Assembly (NCBI GenBank): GCA_029865895.1
Contig: JARXAN010000014.1
Coordinates: 1-35,702, forward strand
Reading direction: 5' to 3'
Origin: Actinomycetota bacterium
GTDB taxonomy: Bacteria > Actinomycetota > Actinomycetes > Actinomycetales > Microbacteriaceae
DNA length: 35,702 nt
This document shows positions 1-8,239 of the stretch, piece after piece. The position numbers and the translations under genes are program-made. The notes beneath the pieces were generated by a model, which worked only from the letters and a program-made list of their open reading frames with translations, searched no databases and was not told the origin of the DNA. Numbering within the stretch: the stretch's first letter is position 1; each line of letters opens with the position of its first letter.

Positions 1-372
1 GGAATCCAACTGTTCGTCGGTCTCGAGGCAATCGGTGAGGCAGATGGCAAGGGCTTGCGCTCAGTCATGGCAAAGCTCAACGGTCAACTCCGTCCAATCA
101 CCGTGCGCGATCACAGCATCAAGGTTGCGGTTGCCAGCGCCGAAAAGGCAGACCCAACTAAGCCTGGTCACGCTGCAGCTCCCTTCACCGGCGTGGTGAC
201 TCCAAAGGTTGCGGTTGGCGATACGGTCTTGGTTGGGCAGCCAATCGCAAGCATTGAAGCCATGAAGATGGAAGCCAACATCGCGGCTCCAATCGCCGGC
301 CGAATTGCAAGGCTGGGAGTGGTAGGTCCAACCCCGGTTGAAGGTGGCGACCTGATTGCGGTAATCGAGTAG
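1..372 (+). CDS. pyc: Pyruvate carboxylase, C-terminal fragment with biotinyl-carrier domain (5' truncated by window)
   Basis: Open in frame from base 1 (GIQLFVGLEAIGEADGKGLRSVM...); biotin attachment motif EAMKMEA; stop TAG at 370-372. Confidence 0.88.
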   Translation, partial: GIQLFVGLEAIGEADGKGLRSVMAKLNGQLRPITVRDHSIKVAVASAEKADPTKPGHAAAPFTGVVTPKVAVGDTVLVGQPIASIEAMKMEANIAAPIAGRIARLGVVGPTPVEGGDLIAVIE

Positions 373-378
373 GTAGTC

Positions 379-873
379 GTGACCGTTCGAGAAATTCGAC
401 TATTTGGTGACCCCGTTCTGAGGTCTCCGACCGCTGAGGTTACCGACTTTGGTTCGGTTGCAGGGCTAGTTCAAGACTTAATCGACACCACATCGCTACC
501 AGGTCGAGCCGGAGTGGCAGCAACTCAAATTGGCGTGGGCCTGGCCGTCTTTTCCTACAACGTTGACGGAAAGATTGGCTACCTAATCAATCCTGAGATT
601 GTGAAGCTTGAGGGCGAGCCGGTCTTGGTGGAAGAGGGCTGCCTGTCGGTTCCCGGACTTTGGCACCGCACCCCTCGGCATCCAAAAGCCACGGCTCGGG
701 GCTATCAGCTAGACGGGTCTGTTGTTGAGGTCTCGGGTGAAGGTCTGATGGCTCAAGCCTTGCAGCACGAATGCGACCACCTCAAGGGCATGCTCTACCT
801 TGATCGCCTGGATAAAGAAGAACGGAGGCTGGCTTTCGCCAACCTCCGTCAACAGACTTGGTTTATCTCTTAG
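379..873 (+). CDS. def: Peptide deformylase
   Basis: GTG start; motifs GVAATQIG, EEGCLSVPG and QHECDH (HExxH-like metal site). Confidence 0.95.
   Translation: MTVREIRLFGDPVLRSPTAEVTDFGSVAGLVQDLIDTTSLPGRAGVAATQIGVGLAVFSYNVDGKIGYLINPEIVKLEGEPVLVEEGCLSVPGLWHRTPRHPKATARGYQLDGSVVEVSGEGLMAQALQHECDHLKGMLYLDRLDKEERRLAFANLRQQTWFIS
811..849 (-). terminator. Candidate intrinsic terminator of fadD, located antisense inside def
   Basis: Minus strand reads ACGGAGG-T-TGGC-GAAA-GCCA-G-CCTCCGT then TCTTCTTTATC: 12-bp stem including one U-G wobble, GNRA tetraloop, U-rich tail; begins about 20 nt past the fadD stop. Confidence 0.65.
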
Positions 874-2663
874 CCGTAGATTCTGTCCACGTGCAAGGAG
901 AAGTCTTCCATAACCTTCGAACGCTTGATCTTTAGCGACGGGGTTAGGTGACCGGACGCTTCGGTTAGCTCAACATCCAAAATCTCAAACTCCTTGATTT
1001 GCTCAGCGTTTGAGAATTTCTTGTTCACCTCGGCAATTGCAGCTGCAACTTCCTCGCGAATCCTCGGGTGCTTGGCAGCCTCGGCAAGAGTGAGCTTCTC
1101 AGCAATGCCGTTGTTGGCGCACCAAACCGGAACCATCTCTGGGTCAAGCGAGATAAGCGCTGCAATAAATGGCTTCGCGTCTCCGATCACAACAACCTGT
1201 CCAACCAGCGGGTGAGCGCGAATTGGATCTTCGATTGGTGCAGGTGCCACGTTCTTGCCACCGGCGGTGACCAAGAGTTCCTTCTTGCGACCGGTGATGG
1301 TAAGGAAGCCATCCTCGTCCAGCTCGCCAATGTCTCCCGAGTGGAACCAGTCGTCAGTGAAAGCTGCGCGGGTAGCGCTCTCGTTCCTCCAGTAGCCACG
1401 CATGATGTTGATACCGCGAAGCCAGACTTCACCGTCTTCGGCAATCTTGATTCCGGTGCCAGGAAGGGCTCGGCCTACCTTGCCGATCTTCTGCCAACTT
1501 ACGCGACCAATTACGGCTGCGGCTGCAGTCTCGGTTAGACCGTAACCCTCGAGCACAACTAGCCCGATACCGCGGTAGAAGTGACCCAGACGGGCACCCA
1601 GTGGCGCACCACCGGAGATTGCATACTTCACGTTGCCACCCATGGCGGCGCGCAACTTCGAGTAAACCAGCTTGTCAAATAGCCCGTGCTTGATCTTGAG
1701 TCCGAGTGATGGACCACCCTTTGAATCAAGAGCCTTGCTGTATTCGATCGCGGTCTCTGCTGCGGTGCGGAAGATCTTGCCCTTGCCGGCAGCTTCGGCC
1801 TTGAGCTCAGCTCCGTTGTAAACCTTCTCGAAGACACGAGGAACGGCAAGTAGGAAGGTCGGCTTGAACACCGGTAGCACCTCGGCCACCAACTTGGTGT
1901 CACCTAGGTGGCCAACTCGAATTCCCGAGTAGATGCAAAGCACCGAAACGTAGCGAGCAAAGATGTGTGCCATCGGCAAGAAGATCAGAGAGTGCTGTCT
2001 GTCATTGGCGATCTCAGGGATCTCGGCGGCAGCGTTCTTGCAGTGATCAACCAGCGAACGGTGAGTTAGTTCACAACCCTTTGGGTTTCCGGTGGTTCCA
2101 GAGGTGTAGACGATGGTTGCCAAATCAGCCAGCTTGGCATTGGTGCGTGCGGTCTCCAACACCTCGTCCGCGACATTCTCGCCAGCCTGGTGCAATTTGG
2201 TGAAGTCGTTGGAGTCAATCTTCCAGATGTGATCGACTCTTGGAGTCTTTGAGCGAACCTGGTCAACTCGTGCTTGGTGCTCGTCGTTTTCGATGAACAG
2301 TGCCACAGCATCAGAGTCAGAAAGAATCCACTCAATCTGAGCTGGCGAGCTGGACTCGTAAATAGGCACGGTCACTGCACCGGCAAACCAGATGGCAAAG
2401 TCAATCATCGACCACTCGTAACGGGTCTTTGACATGATGGCGACCGCTTGGCCTGGTTTGATGCCGGCATCGATCAGCCCCTTGGCTAGGGTTTGAACCT
2501 CTGCCAAAAAGTCTGCAGCGGTTACGTTACGCCAGGTCTTATCAGGGTTCTGTCTTGAAAAAAGAGGGTGCTGCGGGGTCTTTTTTACACGCTCCAGCAA
2601 TAAATCCGTTGCGTTTTCCTGAGGGTTTGACTCTACTAATAGCGGCGCATCGTAAAACGTCAT
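870..2663 (-). CDS. fadD: Long-chain acyl-CoA synthetase (AMP-forming)
   Basis: 597 aa; AMP-binding motif YTSGTTGNPKGCELTH, GYGLTETAAA, GDIGELDEDGFLTITGRKKELLVTAGGKNVAP. Confidence 0.93.
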   Translation of the reverse strand: MTFYDAPLLVESNPQENATDLLLERVKKTPQHPLFSRQNPDKTWRNVTAADFLAEVQTLAKGLIDAGIKPGQAVAIMSKTRYEWSMIDFAIWFAGAVTVPIYESSSPAQIEWILSDSDAVALFIENDEHQARVDQVRSKTPRVDHIWKIDSNDFTKLHQAGENVADEVLETARTNAKLADLATIVYTSGTTGNPKGCELTHRSLVDHCKNAAAEIPEIANDRQHSLIFLPMAHIFARYVSVLCIYSGIRVGHLGDTKLVAEVLPVFKPTFLLAVPRVFEKVYNGAELKAEAAGKGKIFRTAAETAIEYSKALDSKGGPSLGLKIKHGLFDKLVYSKLRAAMGGNVKYAISGGAPLGARLGHFYRGIGLVVLEGYGLTETAAAAVIGRVSWQKIGKVGRALPGTGIKIAEDGEVWLRGINIMRGYWRNESATRAAFTDDWFHSGDIGELDEDGFLTITGRKKELLVTAGGKNVAPAPIEDPIRAHPLVGQVVVIGDAKPFIAALISLDPEMVPVWCANNGIAEKLTLAEAAKHPRIREEVAAAIAEVNKKFSNAEQIKEFEILDVELTEASGHLTPSLKIKRSKVMEDFSLHVDRIYG

Positions 2664-2749
2664 TGTTTATCTCCCATTTGAGTTTCCAATACTCTAACGG
2701 GCTCCAAGAGTGCGCGAGCTACAACTTATGTAACTCTTTTTCTCTTTTT

Positions 2750-2777
2750 TTGTAACCATTCCACAAAGCAGTAAAAT
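2750..2777 (+). promoter_or_regulatory. Candidate sigma70-type promoter for the ROK kinase gene
   Basis: TTGTAA (2750-2755), 16 bp spacer, TAAAAT (2772-2777), upstream of ATG 2805. Confidence 0.35.
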
Positions 2778-2804
2778 TCAGGTTCGCCCAGTAAAGAGGT
2801 ATGC

Positions 2805-3761
2805 ATGCTCTCAGTCGGAATCGACATCGGTGGAACCAAGATTCTTGGTGCGCTGGTGGATGAGCATGGCCAGATCCTTTTTGAAACAAAAGTGCCATCA
2901 CCCGCGCAAGATCCCGACCTTATGGTCTCAACCGTGGTTGATCTGATCAAAGAGGTTTCATCGCACGCGACCTCGCCAGTGGTGGGCGCTGGAGTCGCCG
3001 CCGCCGGCTTTATCGACGCCAACCAGTCCACAATTCTTTACGCTCCGAATCTCAACTGGCGCAATGAGCCATTCCGTGACCGCCTCCAGGTGCACCTAGA
3101 CCTGCCGCTGGTTATTGAGAATGACGCCAACGCTGCCGGTTGGGCCGAATACAAATTCGGTGCCGGTCGCGGCACCAAAGACATGGTCATGCTCACCCTG
3201 GGCACCGGGGTTGGGGGAGCGGTGGTTGCCGACTACAAACTTCGCCGCGGTGGATTTGGTATCGCTGGAGAGCTCGGCCACGTTCGGGTTGTGCAGGATG
3301 GCAAGCAGTGCGGCTGCGGTCGTAAAGGTTGCGTAGAGCAGTACTCTTCCGGTACCGCAGTGGTAAAGGCAGCCAAGAAGCTGGCCGCAGGTTCTGGCCC
3401 AGCTGGTCAAAGGCTTCGCGAACTCAAGGCAGAAAATGGCGAGCTTTCAGGTGCCCAGGTCTACCAGGCTCTGCTTGAGGGCGATGCCGGAGTTTATTCA
3501 ATCTTCCGTGAGGCCGGACGTTACCTCGGTCAAGCGATGGCCACAATTACCGCTGTGCTCGACCCGCAGGTTTACGTCATCGGTGGCGGGTTATCTGACG
3601 CTGGCGAACTCATCCTTGAGCCGATTCGCGAGGGCTTCCTGGAGGATCTTCCGGCGCGTGGCTTTAGACCAGAGGCAAAGATTGTTACTGCCGAGTTTAC
3701 GAATCAAGCTGGAGTTATCGGAGCCGCCGACCTAGCGCGCGAGTCGCTCGCTAAACTATAG
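2805..3761 (+). CDS. glk: ROK family glucokinase
   Basis: N-terminal GIDIGGTKILGALVD, ENDANAAGWAEY, TLGTGVGGA, ROK zinc motif CGCGRKGCVEQYSSG. Confidence 0.9.
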   Translation: MLSVGIDIGGTKILGALVDEHGQILFETKVPSPAQDPDLMVSTVVDLIKEVSSHATSPVVGAGVAAAGFIDANQSTILYAPNLNWRNEPFRDRLQVHLDLPLVIENDANAAGWAEYKFGAGRGTKDMVMLTLGTGVGGAVVADYKLRRGGFGIAGELGHVRVVQDGKQCGCGRKGCVEQYSSGTAVVKAAKKLAAGSGPAGQRLRELKAENGELSGAQVYQALLEGDAGVYSIFREAGRYLGQAMATITAVLDPQVYVIGGGLSDAGELILEPIREGFLEDLPARGFRPEAKIVTAEFTNQAGVIGAADLARESLAKL

Positions 3762-3780
3762 GCATCGACTGGAGCGCAAA

Positions 3781-4467
3781 TTGGCATATTTCATTATCAA
3801 GAACTTTATTCTTGGCCCAATTCTGCAGATTTTGTTCCGGCCCTGGGTCAAGGGCTCCAAGAACGTCCCAAATGCCGGCGGCGCTATTTTGGCCTCCAAC
3901 CACCTTTCGTTTTCTGACTCGATTTTCTTGCCGCTAAAGGTAAGAAGGCCGGTTACCTTCCTAGCCAAGAGCGATTACTTCACCGGTAAGGGCGTCAAGG
4001 GAGCACTGATTCGCTGGTTCTTCAAAGCAACCGGTCAGTTGCCAATCGACCGCTCCGGCGGCAAGGCCTCGGAAGATTCGCTCAACACCGGATTGGGAGT
4101 TTTAGAGCGAGGGCTTTTGCTCGGCATCTACCCTGAGGGAACTCGCTCACCGGATGCCAAGCTTTACCGCGGCAGAACCGGCATTGCCCGCATGGTCCTT
4201 GAAGCCAAAGTTCCAGTGGTCCCAGTTGCCATGATCGACACCGAGAAGGTGCAGCCAATTGGTTCTAAATATCCAAAGATTCGCCGGGTCGGAGTAGTCA
4301 TCGGAGAGCCGATGGACTTCACTCGTTTTGCAGGTATGGAGGGGGAGCGCGCAGTGTTGCGCGCTGTCACCGATCTAATCGTCTACAACATCATGCAGCT
4401 GAGCAATCAGGAGTATGAGGACGTTTACGCCTCCACCGTAAAAAACCGCATGGCCCGGGCCGCATAG
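3781..4467 (+). CDS. 1-acyl-sn-glycerol-3-phosphate acyltransferase family protein (PlsC-like)
   Basis: TTG start; NHLSFSDSIF (HX4D-type) and YPEGTRSPD motifs. Confidence 0.88.
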   Translation: MAYFIIKNFILGPILQILFRPWVKGSKNVPNAGGAILASNHLSFSDSIFLPLKVRRPVTFLAKSDYFTGKGVKGALIRWFFKATGQLPIDRSGGKASEDSLNTGLGVLERGLLLGIYPEGTRSPDAKLYRGRTGIARMVLEAKVPVVPVAMIDTEKVQPIGSKYPKIRRVGVVIGEPMDFTRFAGMEGERAVLRAVTDLIVYNIMQLSNQEYEDVYASTVKNRMARAA

Positions 4468-4480
4468 CTAAAGGATCGCT

Positions 4481-5821
4481 TTGACAGACTTCGGATTAGA
4501 CAACTACCTCAAGCTAGAGGCTAAGCAGCAGCCAACCTGGGCCGACCTGCAGGTCTTGGAGCAGGTTAAAAAAGAGCTTTCGGTGCAGCCGCCATTGGTG
4601 TTCGCCGGTGAGGTAGACGCGCTTCGTGAGCGTTTGGCGCAAGCGGCCAGGGGAGAGGCATTCCTGCTGCAGGGCGGAGACTGCGCCGAAACCTTCGTCG
4701 ATGCCACCGCTGATCGCATCCGCAACCGCATCAAGACCGTGCTGCAGATGGCCGTGGTTTTGATGTATGGCTCTTCGCTGCCGGTAATCAAGATGGGCCG
4801 CATGGCAGGACAGTTTGCCAAGCCAAGATCTTCCGACTTTGAGACCCGCGAGGGCGTTACCCTTCCGGCCTACCGTGGCGATGCGGTGAACGGTTACGAG
4901 TTCACCGAGGAATCACGTCGTAATGACGCTAGGCGCTTGATGCAGGCGTACCACACTTCCTCGAGCACCTTGAACCTAATCCGCGCTTTCACCACCGGTG
5001 GATTTGCAGACCTGCGTCAGGTGCACGCCTGGAACAAGGGCTTTACGGTAAATCCGGCAAACAAGAAGTACGAGAGCATTGCCGGTGACATCGATCGCGC
5101 CATGAGGTTCATGGAGGCCTGCGGAGTGGACTCTGCGGAGCTTCGAGCAACAGAGTTCTTCGTCTCGCACGAGGGTCTGCTGTTTGACTACGAGCGACCA
5201 ATGACTCGCATCGACTCTCGCACCGACACTCCATATGTGACCTCGGGTCACTTCATTTGGGTTGGCGAGCGAACCAGACAGCTCGATGGCGCACACCTTG
5301 ACTTCTTCTCCAGGGTCCGCAACCCACTGGGTGTAAAGCTTGGACCAACCACCTCGGTTGATGACCTAAAGCAAATCATCGAGAAGCTAGACCCAAACCG
5401 CGAACCAGGTCGATTGACTCTGATCTCCCGCATGGGTGCCGGCAAGATTCGTGAAGCGCTACCAAAGCTAATCGAAGCCGCCAAGGAAACCGGGTCTAAC
5501 CCGCTGTGGATCACTGACCCAATGCACGGCAATGGCATCACCACTGCCAACGGTTACAAGTCCCGTCGCTTCGAAGATGTTATGGACGAGGTAATGGGCT
5601 TCTTTGAGGTCCACCGCGCTCTCGGCACCCACCCTGGTGGATTGCATGTTGAGCTCACCGGTGATGATGTTGCAGAATGCTTGGGTGGTTCGGAGATGAT
5701 CGACGAGTCGACGCTGGCTGAACGCTACGAGTCGGTTTGCGATCCTCGCCTGAACCACATGCAGTCGCTTGAGCTAGCCTTCTTAGTAGCCGAGCAGCTA
5801 GTTCAGACTCAGAGGAGATAG
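4481..5821 (+). CDS. aroG: 3-deoxy-7-phosphoheptulonate synthase, class II
   Basis: TTG start; LLQGGDCAETF, WITDPMHGNGI, HPGGLHVELTGDDVAECLGG typical of class II DAHP synthases. Confidence 0.94.
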   Translation: MTDFGLDNYLKLEAKQQPTWADLQVLEQVKKELSVQPPLVFAGEVDALRERLAQAARGEAFLLQGGDCAETFVDATADRIRNRIKTVLQMAVVLMYGSSLPVIKMGRMAGQFAKPRSSDFETREGVTLPAYRGDAVNGYEFTEESRRNDARRLMQAYHTSSSTLNLIRAFTTGGFADLRQVHAWNKGFTVNPANKKYESIAGDIDRAMRFMEACGVDSAELRATEFFVSHEGLLFDYERPMTRIDSRTDTPYVTSGHFIWVGERTRQLDGAHLDFFSRVRNPLGVKLGPTTSVDDLKQIIEKLDPNREPGRLTLISRMGAGKIREALPKLIEAAKETGSNPLWITDPMHGNGITTANGYKSRRFEDVMDEVMGFFEVHRALGTHPGGLHVELTGDDVAECLGGSEMIDESTLAERYESVCDPRLNHMQSLELAFLVAEQLVQTQRR

Positions 5822-5824
5822 TTG

Positions 5825-6163
5825 ATGTCGTTACCAGGCGTAGACAGCTGGTTGACCATTGATCAAGCCGCGGAACAACTCGGCATTTCAGCATCAAAGG
5901 TGAGACGACTCTGCGAAGAGTATGTGCTTTTCAGCGTCCGAGTCGACAAGCAGCCCATGATTCCGGCTCACCTAATCCAAAATGGCGAGCCATTGGCCAG
6001 CATTCGCGGCACTTTGATCATGCTGTTGGACTGCAGTCTCACCCTCGATGAAGCCATTGAGTGGATCTATGCCGAGAACGACGACCTCGGTAGGACGCCT
6101 ATTTCCGCCCTGCTGGAGGGTCACAAGGCCCCGGTAAGACGAGCCGCTCAGGCGCTTGGGTAA
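5825..6163 (+). CDS. Helix-turn-helix DNA-binding protein, Rv2175c-like
   Basis: SWLTIDQAAEQLGISASKVRRLCEE HTH; C-terminal half resembles the mycobacterial Rv2175c family; TTG at 5822 is an alternative start. Confidence 0.8.
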   Translation: MSLPGVDSWLTIDQAAEQLGISASKVRRLCEEYVLFSVRVDKQPMIPAHLIQNGEPLASIRGTLIMLLDCSLTLDEAIEWIYAENDDLGRTPISALLEGHKAPVRRAAQALG

Positions 6164-7264
6164 TTACTTACTGCGGTTGATGACGGCCTGAGTCAGATTC
6201 GCAAGTTCTTTTCTGCCCTGCTCTGAAATCTCAAGTTCCGAAAGTGCTTCAATTGCTCGATTGGAGTACTCCTCGATGAGCGCTTCGGTCTTTGCTAGTG
6301 CCCCAGAATCAACAATCGCGTTGCGCATGAATTCAATCTGCTCCGAATCCAGCTCGCCAGAGACCAAAAGTTCCTCGAAGATCCTTGCCACGCTGGGCGG
6401 AAGGGCCTCAAGCGTTAGGCCAATCAAAACGGTGCGCTTTCCCTCGCGAAGATCATCACCGGCAGGTTTTCCAGTCACCTCCGGGTCTCCGAAGACGCCA
6501 AGAATGTCATCGCGCAACTGGAATGCAAGCCCCAATGGGATGCCAAAGTTACTCAAACTCTTCAGTTCCGAGTGGTGAGCTCCACCGAGCGCCGCACCGA
6601 TCAATAGCGGTGCCTCCAGGCTGTATTTTGCGGTCTTGTAGAGCATTACCTTGTTGGCGCGAGCAACAGCCTCAGACTTTGATCTGATCGGGGCAGCGTT
6701 CTCTTCGAGAACGTCCAGGTACTGGCCGGCCATAACCTCAAAGCGCATTTTTGAAAACTCAGTTCGACACGCCGCCTCGATCACTTCGCCGGGGGAGTGC
6801 AGCAGTGCATCACCAAAGAGTTCGGATGACCAGGAAAGCATCATGTCGCCAACCAAAACCGAACCTGCCACGCCAAAGCGCTCAGCACTGCCGGCAAATC
6901 TGCTGGATTGGTGCAGTGATTCAAAGCGCTTGTGGATGGCAGGCTTTCCTCTGCGAGTATCAGATTGATCCAGTAGGTCATCGTGCACCAGCGCTGCGGC
7001 GTGGAACATCTCCAGGGCAGCTGCCACAGAAATCACCGGGGTTTCGATGGTCAGCTTTGTGCTGTCCACCTCGACCGGTTGGTACCCAGCCCAGGCCCAG
7101 AATGCGAAGAGGGCGCGGAATCGCTTGCCGCCGGACAGAAGGTCCTGGGTGTAGTCAATTATTGGGATTAGGTCTTCCGAAATCTCGGTGAGATCGGAAC
7201 GCTTGATCTCGCAGTAGACATCCAATCGCTGCTGAACGAGATTTAACAGAAAACCTTGAGACAT
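6164..7264 (-). CDS. Polyprenyl synthetase (geranylgeranyl/polyprenyl diphosphate synthase family)
   Basis: First Asp-rich motif HDDLLDQSDTRRGKPA and second RDDILGVFGDPEVTGKPAGDDL. Confidence 0.92.
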   Translation of the reverse strand: MSQGFLLNLVQQRLDVYCEIKRSDLTEISEDLIPIIDYTQDLLSGGKRFRALFAFWAWAGYQPVEVDSTKLTIETPVISVAAALEMFHAAALVHDDLLDQSDTRRGKPAIHKRFESLHQSSRFAGSAERFGVAGSVLVGDMMLSWSSELFGDALLHSPGEVIEAACRTEFSKMRFEVMAGQYLDVLEENAAPIRSKSEAVARANKVMLYKTAKYSLEAPLLIGAALGGAHHSELKSLSNFGIPLGLAFQLRDDILGVFGDPEVTGKPAGDDLREGKRTVLIGLTLEALPPSVARIFEELLVSGELDSEQIEFMRNAIVDSGALAKTEALIEEYSNRAIEALSELEISEQGRKELANLTQAVINRSK

Positions 7265-7293
7265 AAGGGATAGCCTAACTGAGCTTCGCTGTT

Positions 7294-7299
7294 TACAAT
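7294..7299 (+). promoter_or_regulatory. Candidate -10 (TACAAT) for the DUF3040 gene
   Basis: TACAAT with RBS-like CGGAG before ATG 7321; -35 not clear. Confidence 0.3.
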
Positions 7300-7320
7300 T
7301 AGGGAAGATCGGAGTTCACA

Positions 7321-7665
7321 ATGGGACTATCTGAGCGCGAACAAAAACTGCTCGAAGAGATGGAACGCAACCTCATGGCGCAAGACGCCGAGTTTGCTAA
7401 GACCATCTCCAAGACCACCAGCGCTAACCAGTCGGCTGGAAAGCTGGTTCTTGGCGTGCTCATCCTGCTCTCCGGTGTCGGGCTACTAGTGCTTTCAGTG
7501 GCTCTCCAGGTGGCATTTTTTGGCGTTATCGCCTTCTTGGTGATGGTTATCGGCTTGGTTATCGCCAGCGCTAACTTCAGATTGCCGGAGCTTCCAGCCG
7601 CGGGTGAGAAGCCCAAGGGCAACTACTTCGAAGATCGCTGGAATCAGCGATTCGGCAACGAATAG
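7321..7665 (+). CDS. DUF3040 domain membrane protein
   Basis: MGLSEREQKLLEEMERNL plus two hydrophobic helices; conventional upstream neighbour of mraZ in actinobacteria. Confidence 0.85.
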   Translation: MGLSEREQKLLEEMERNLMAQDAEFAKTISKTTSANQSAGKLVLGVLILLSGVGLLVLSVALQVAFFGVIAFLVMVIGLVIASANFRLPELPAAGEKPKGNYFEDRWNQRFGNE

Positions 7666-7678
7666 AAAAACCTGATTT

Positions 7679-7703
7679 AACCCCGCTTCGGCGGGGTTTT
7701 TTT
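7679..7703 (+). terminator. Rho-independent terminator after the DUF3040 gene
   Basis: AACCCCGC-TTCG-GCGGGGTT followed by TTTTTC. Confidence 0.93.
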
Positions 7704-7725
7704 CTTTAAAAAAAGGTGACCAAAA

Positions 7726-7741
7726 CGTGATATAAATCACG
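7726..7741. promoter_or_regulatory. CRP/GlxR-like palindrome overlapping an extended -10 of the mraZ/dcw promoter
   Basis: CGTGA-TATAAA-TCACG, perfect 6-bp arms (GTGA-N6-TCAC); the same bases contain TGATATAAA (extended -10 TGnTATAAA) at 7728-7736. Confidence 0.5.
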
Positions 7742-7753
7742 CCAAAATAACCC

Positions 7754-7783
7754 AAAGTGGAGGAAAGTGGAGTAAAGTGGAGG
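7754..7783 (+). promoter_or_regulatory. MraZ-box operator: three tandem 10-bp AAAGTGGAGN repeats
   Basis: AAAGTGGAGG-AAAGTGGAGT-AAAGTGGAGG, directly upstream of mraZ; agrees with reported MraZ-binding repeats upstream of mraZ. Confidence 0.88.
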
Positions 7784-7807
7784 AAACAGCTTGGGAAAGG
7801 GGTCAAA

Positions 7808-8239
7808 GTGCTACTTGGTACTCACACGCCCAAGCTGGACGAAAAAGGCCGCCTAATCCTGCCTTCCAAGTTCCGCGATGAACTTGGAGATGGCGTTGTT
7901 ATCACCCGCGGCCAAGAGCGTTGCCTCTATGTCTTCTCCGCGAAGGAATTTGCTTCGGTCCACGACAAGATCCGCCAGGCCCCGCTAACCAACGAGGATG
8001 CCCGTCGCTACCTACGTGTATTTCTCTCCGGTGCCAGCGATGAGACCCCAGACAAGCAGGGTCGTGTGCTACTGCCTCAGCTACTGCGTGACTACGCAAA
8101 CCTTTCCAAAGAGCTAGTAATCATCGGTGTTGGCGCAAGGGCTGAGATCTGGGATGCAAAGACCTGGAACGACTACCTAGCCAGCAACGAAGACGGCTTC
8201 TCCTCACAGGCGGAGGAGGTGATCCCCGGGTTGTTCTAA
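7808..8239 (+). CDS. mraZ: Transcriptional regulator / division-cell wall cluster protein MraZ
   Basis: GTG start after [33 protein letters not shown]; second AbrB-like half [16 protein letters not shown]. Confidence 0.95.
   Translation: MLLGTHTPKLDEKGRLILPSKFRDELGDGVVITRGQERCLYVFSAKEFASVHDKIRQAPLTNEDARRYLRVFLSGASDETPDKQGRVLLPQLLRDYANLSKELVIIGVGARAEIWDAKTWNDYLASNEDGFSSQAEEVIPGLF

Noticed and set aside
1068-1538. 156-aa plus-strand ORF inside fadD
   Set aside because: Antisense to fadD, which has complete family motifs; no independent support.
7754-7783. Short tandem repeats as a CRISPR or microsatellite
   Set aside because: Only three 10-bp units with no spacers; position and sequence match an MraZ operator.
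7495-7806. Minus-strand 103-aa ORF across the DUF3040 terminator and MraZ boxes
   Set aside because: Crosses a strong terminator and operator, antisense to DUF3040, no motif.
7757-7807. ORF-track extension of mraZ to GTG 7757
   Set aside because: Would translate the MraZ-box repeats; the conserved MraZ N-terminus starts at GTG 7808 with an SD just upstream.
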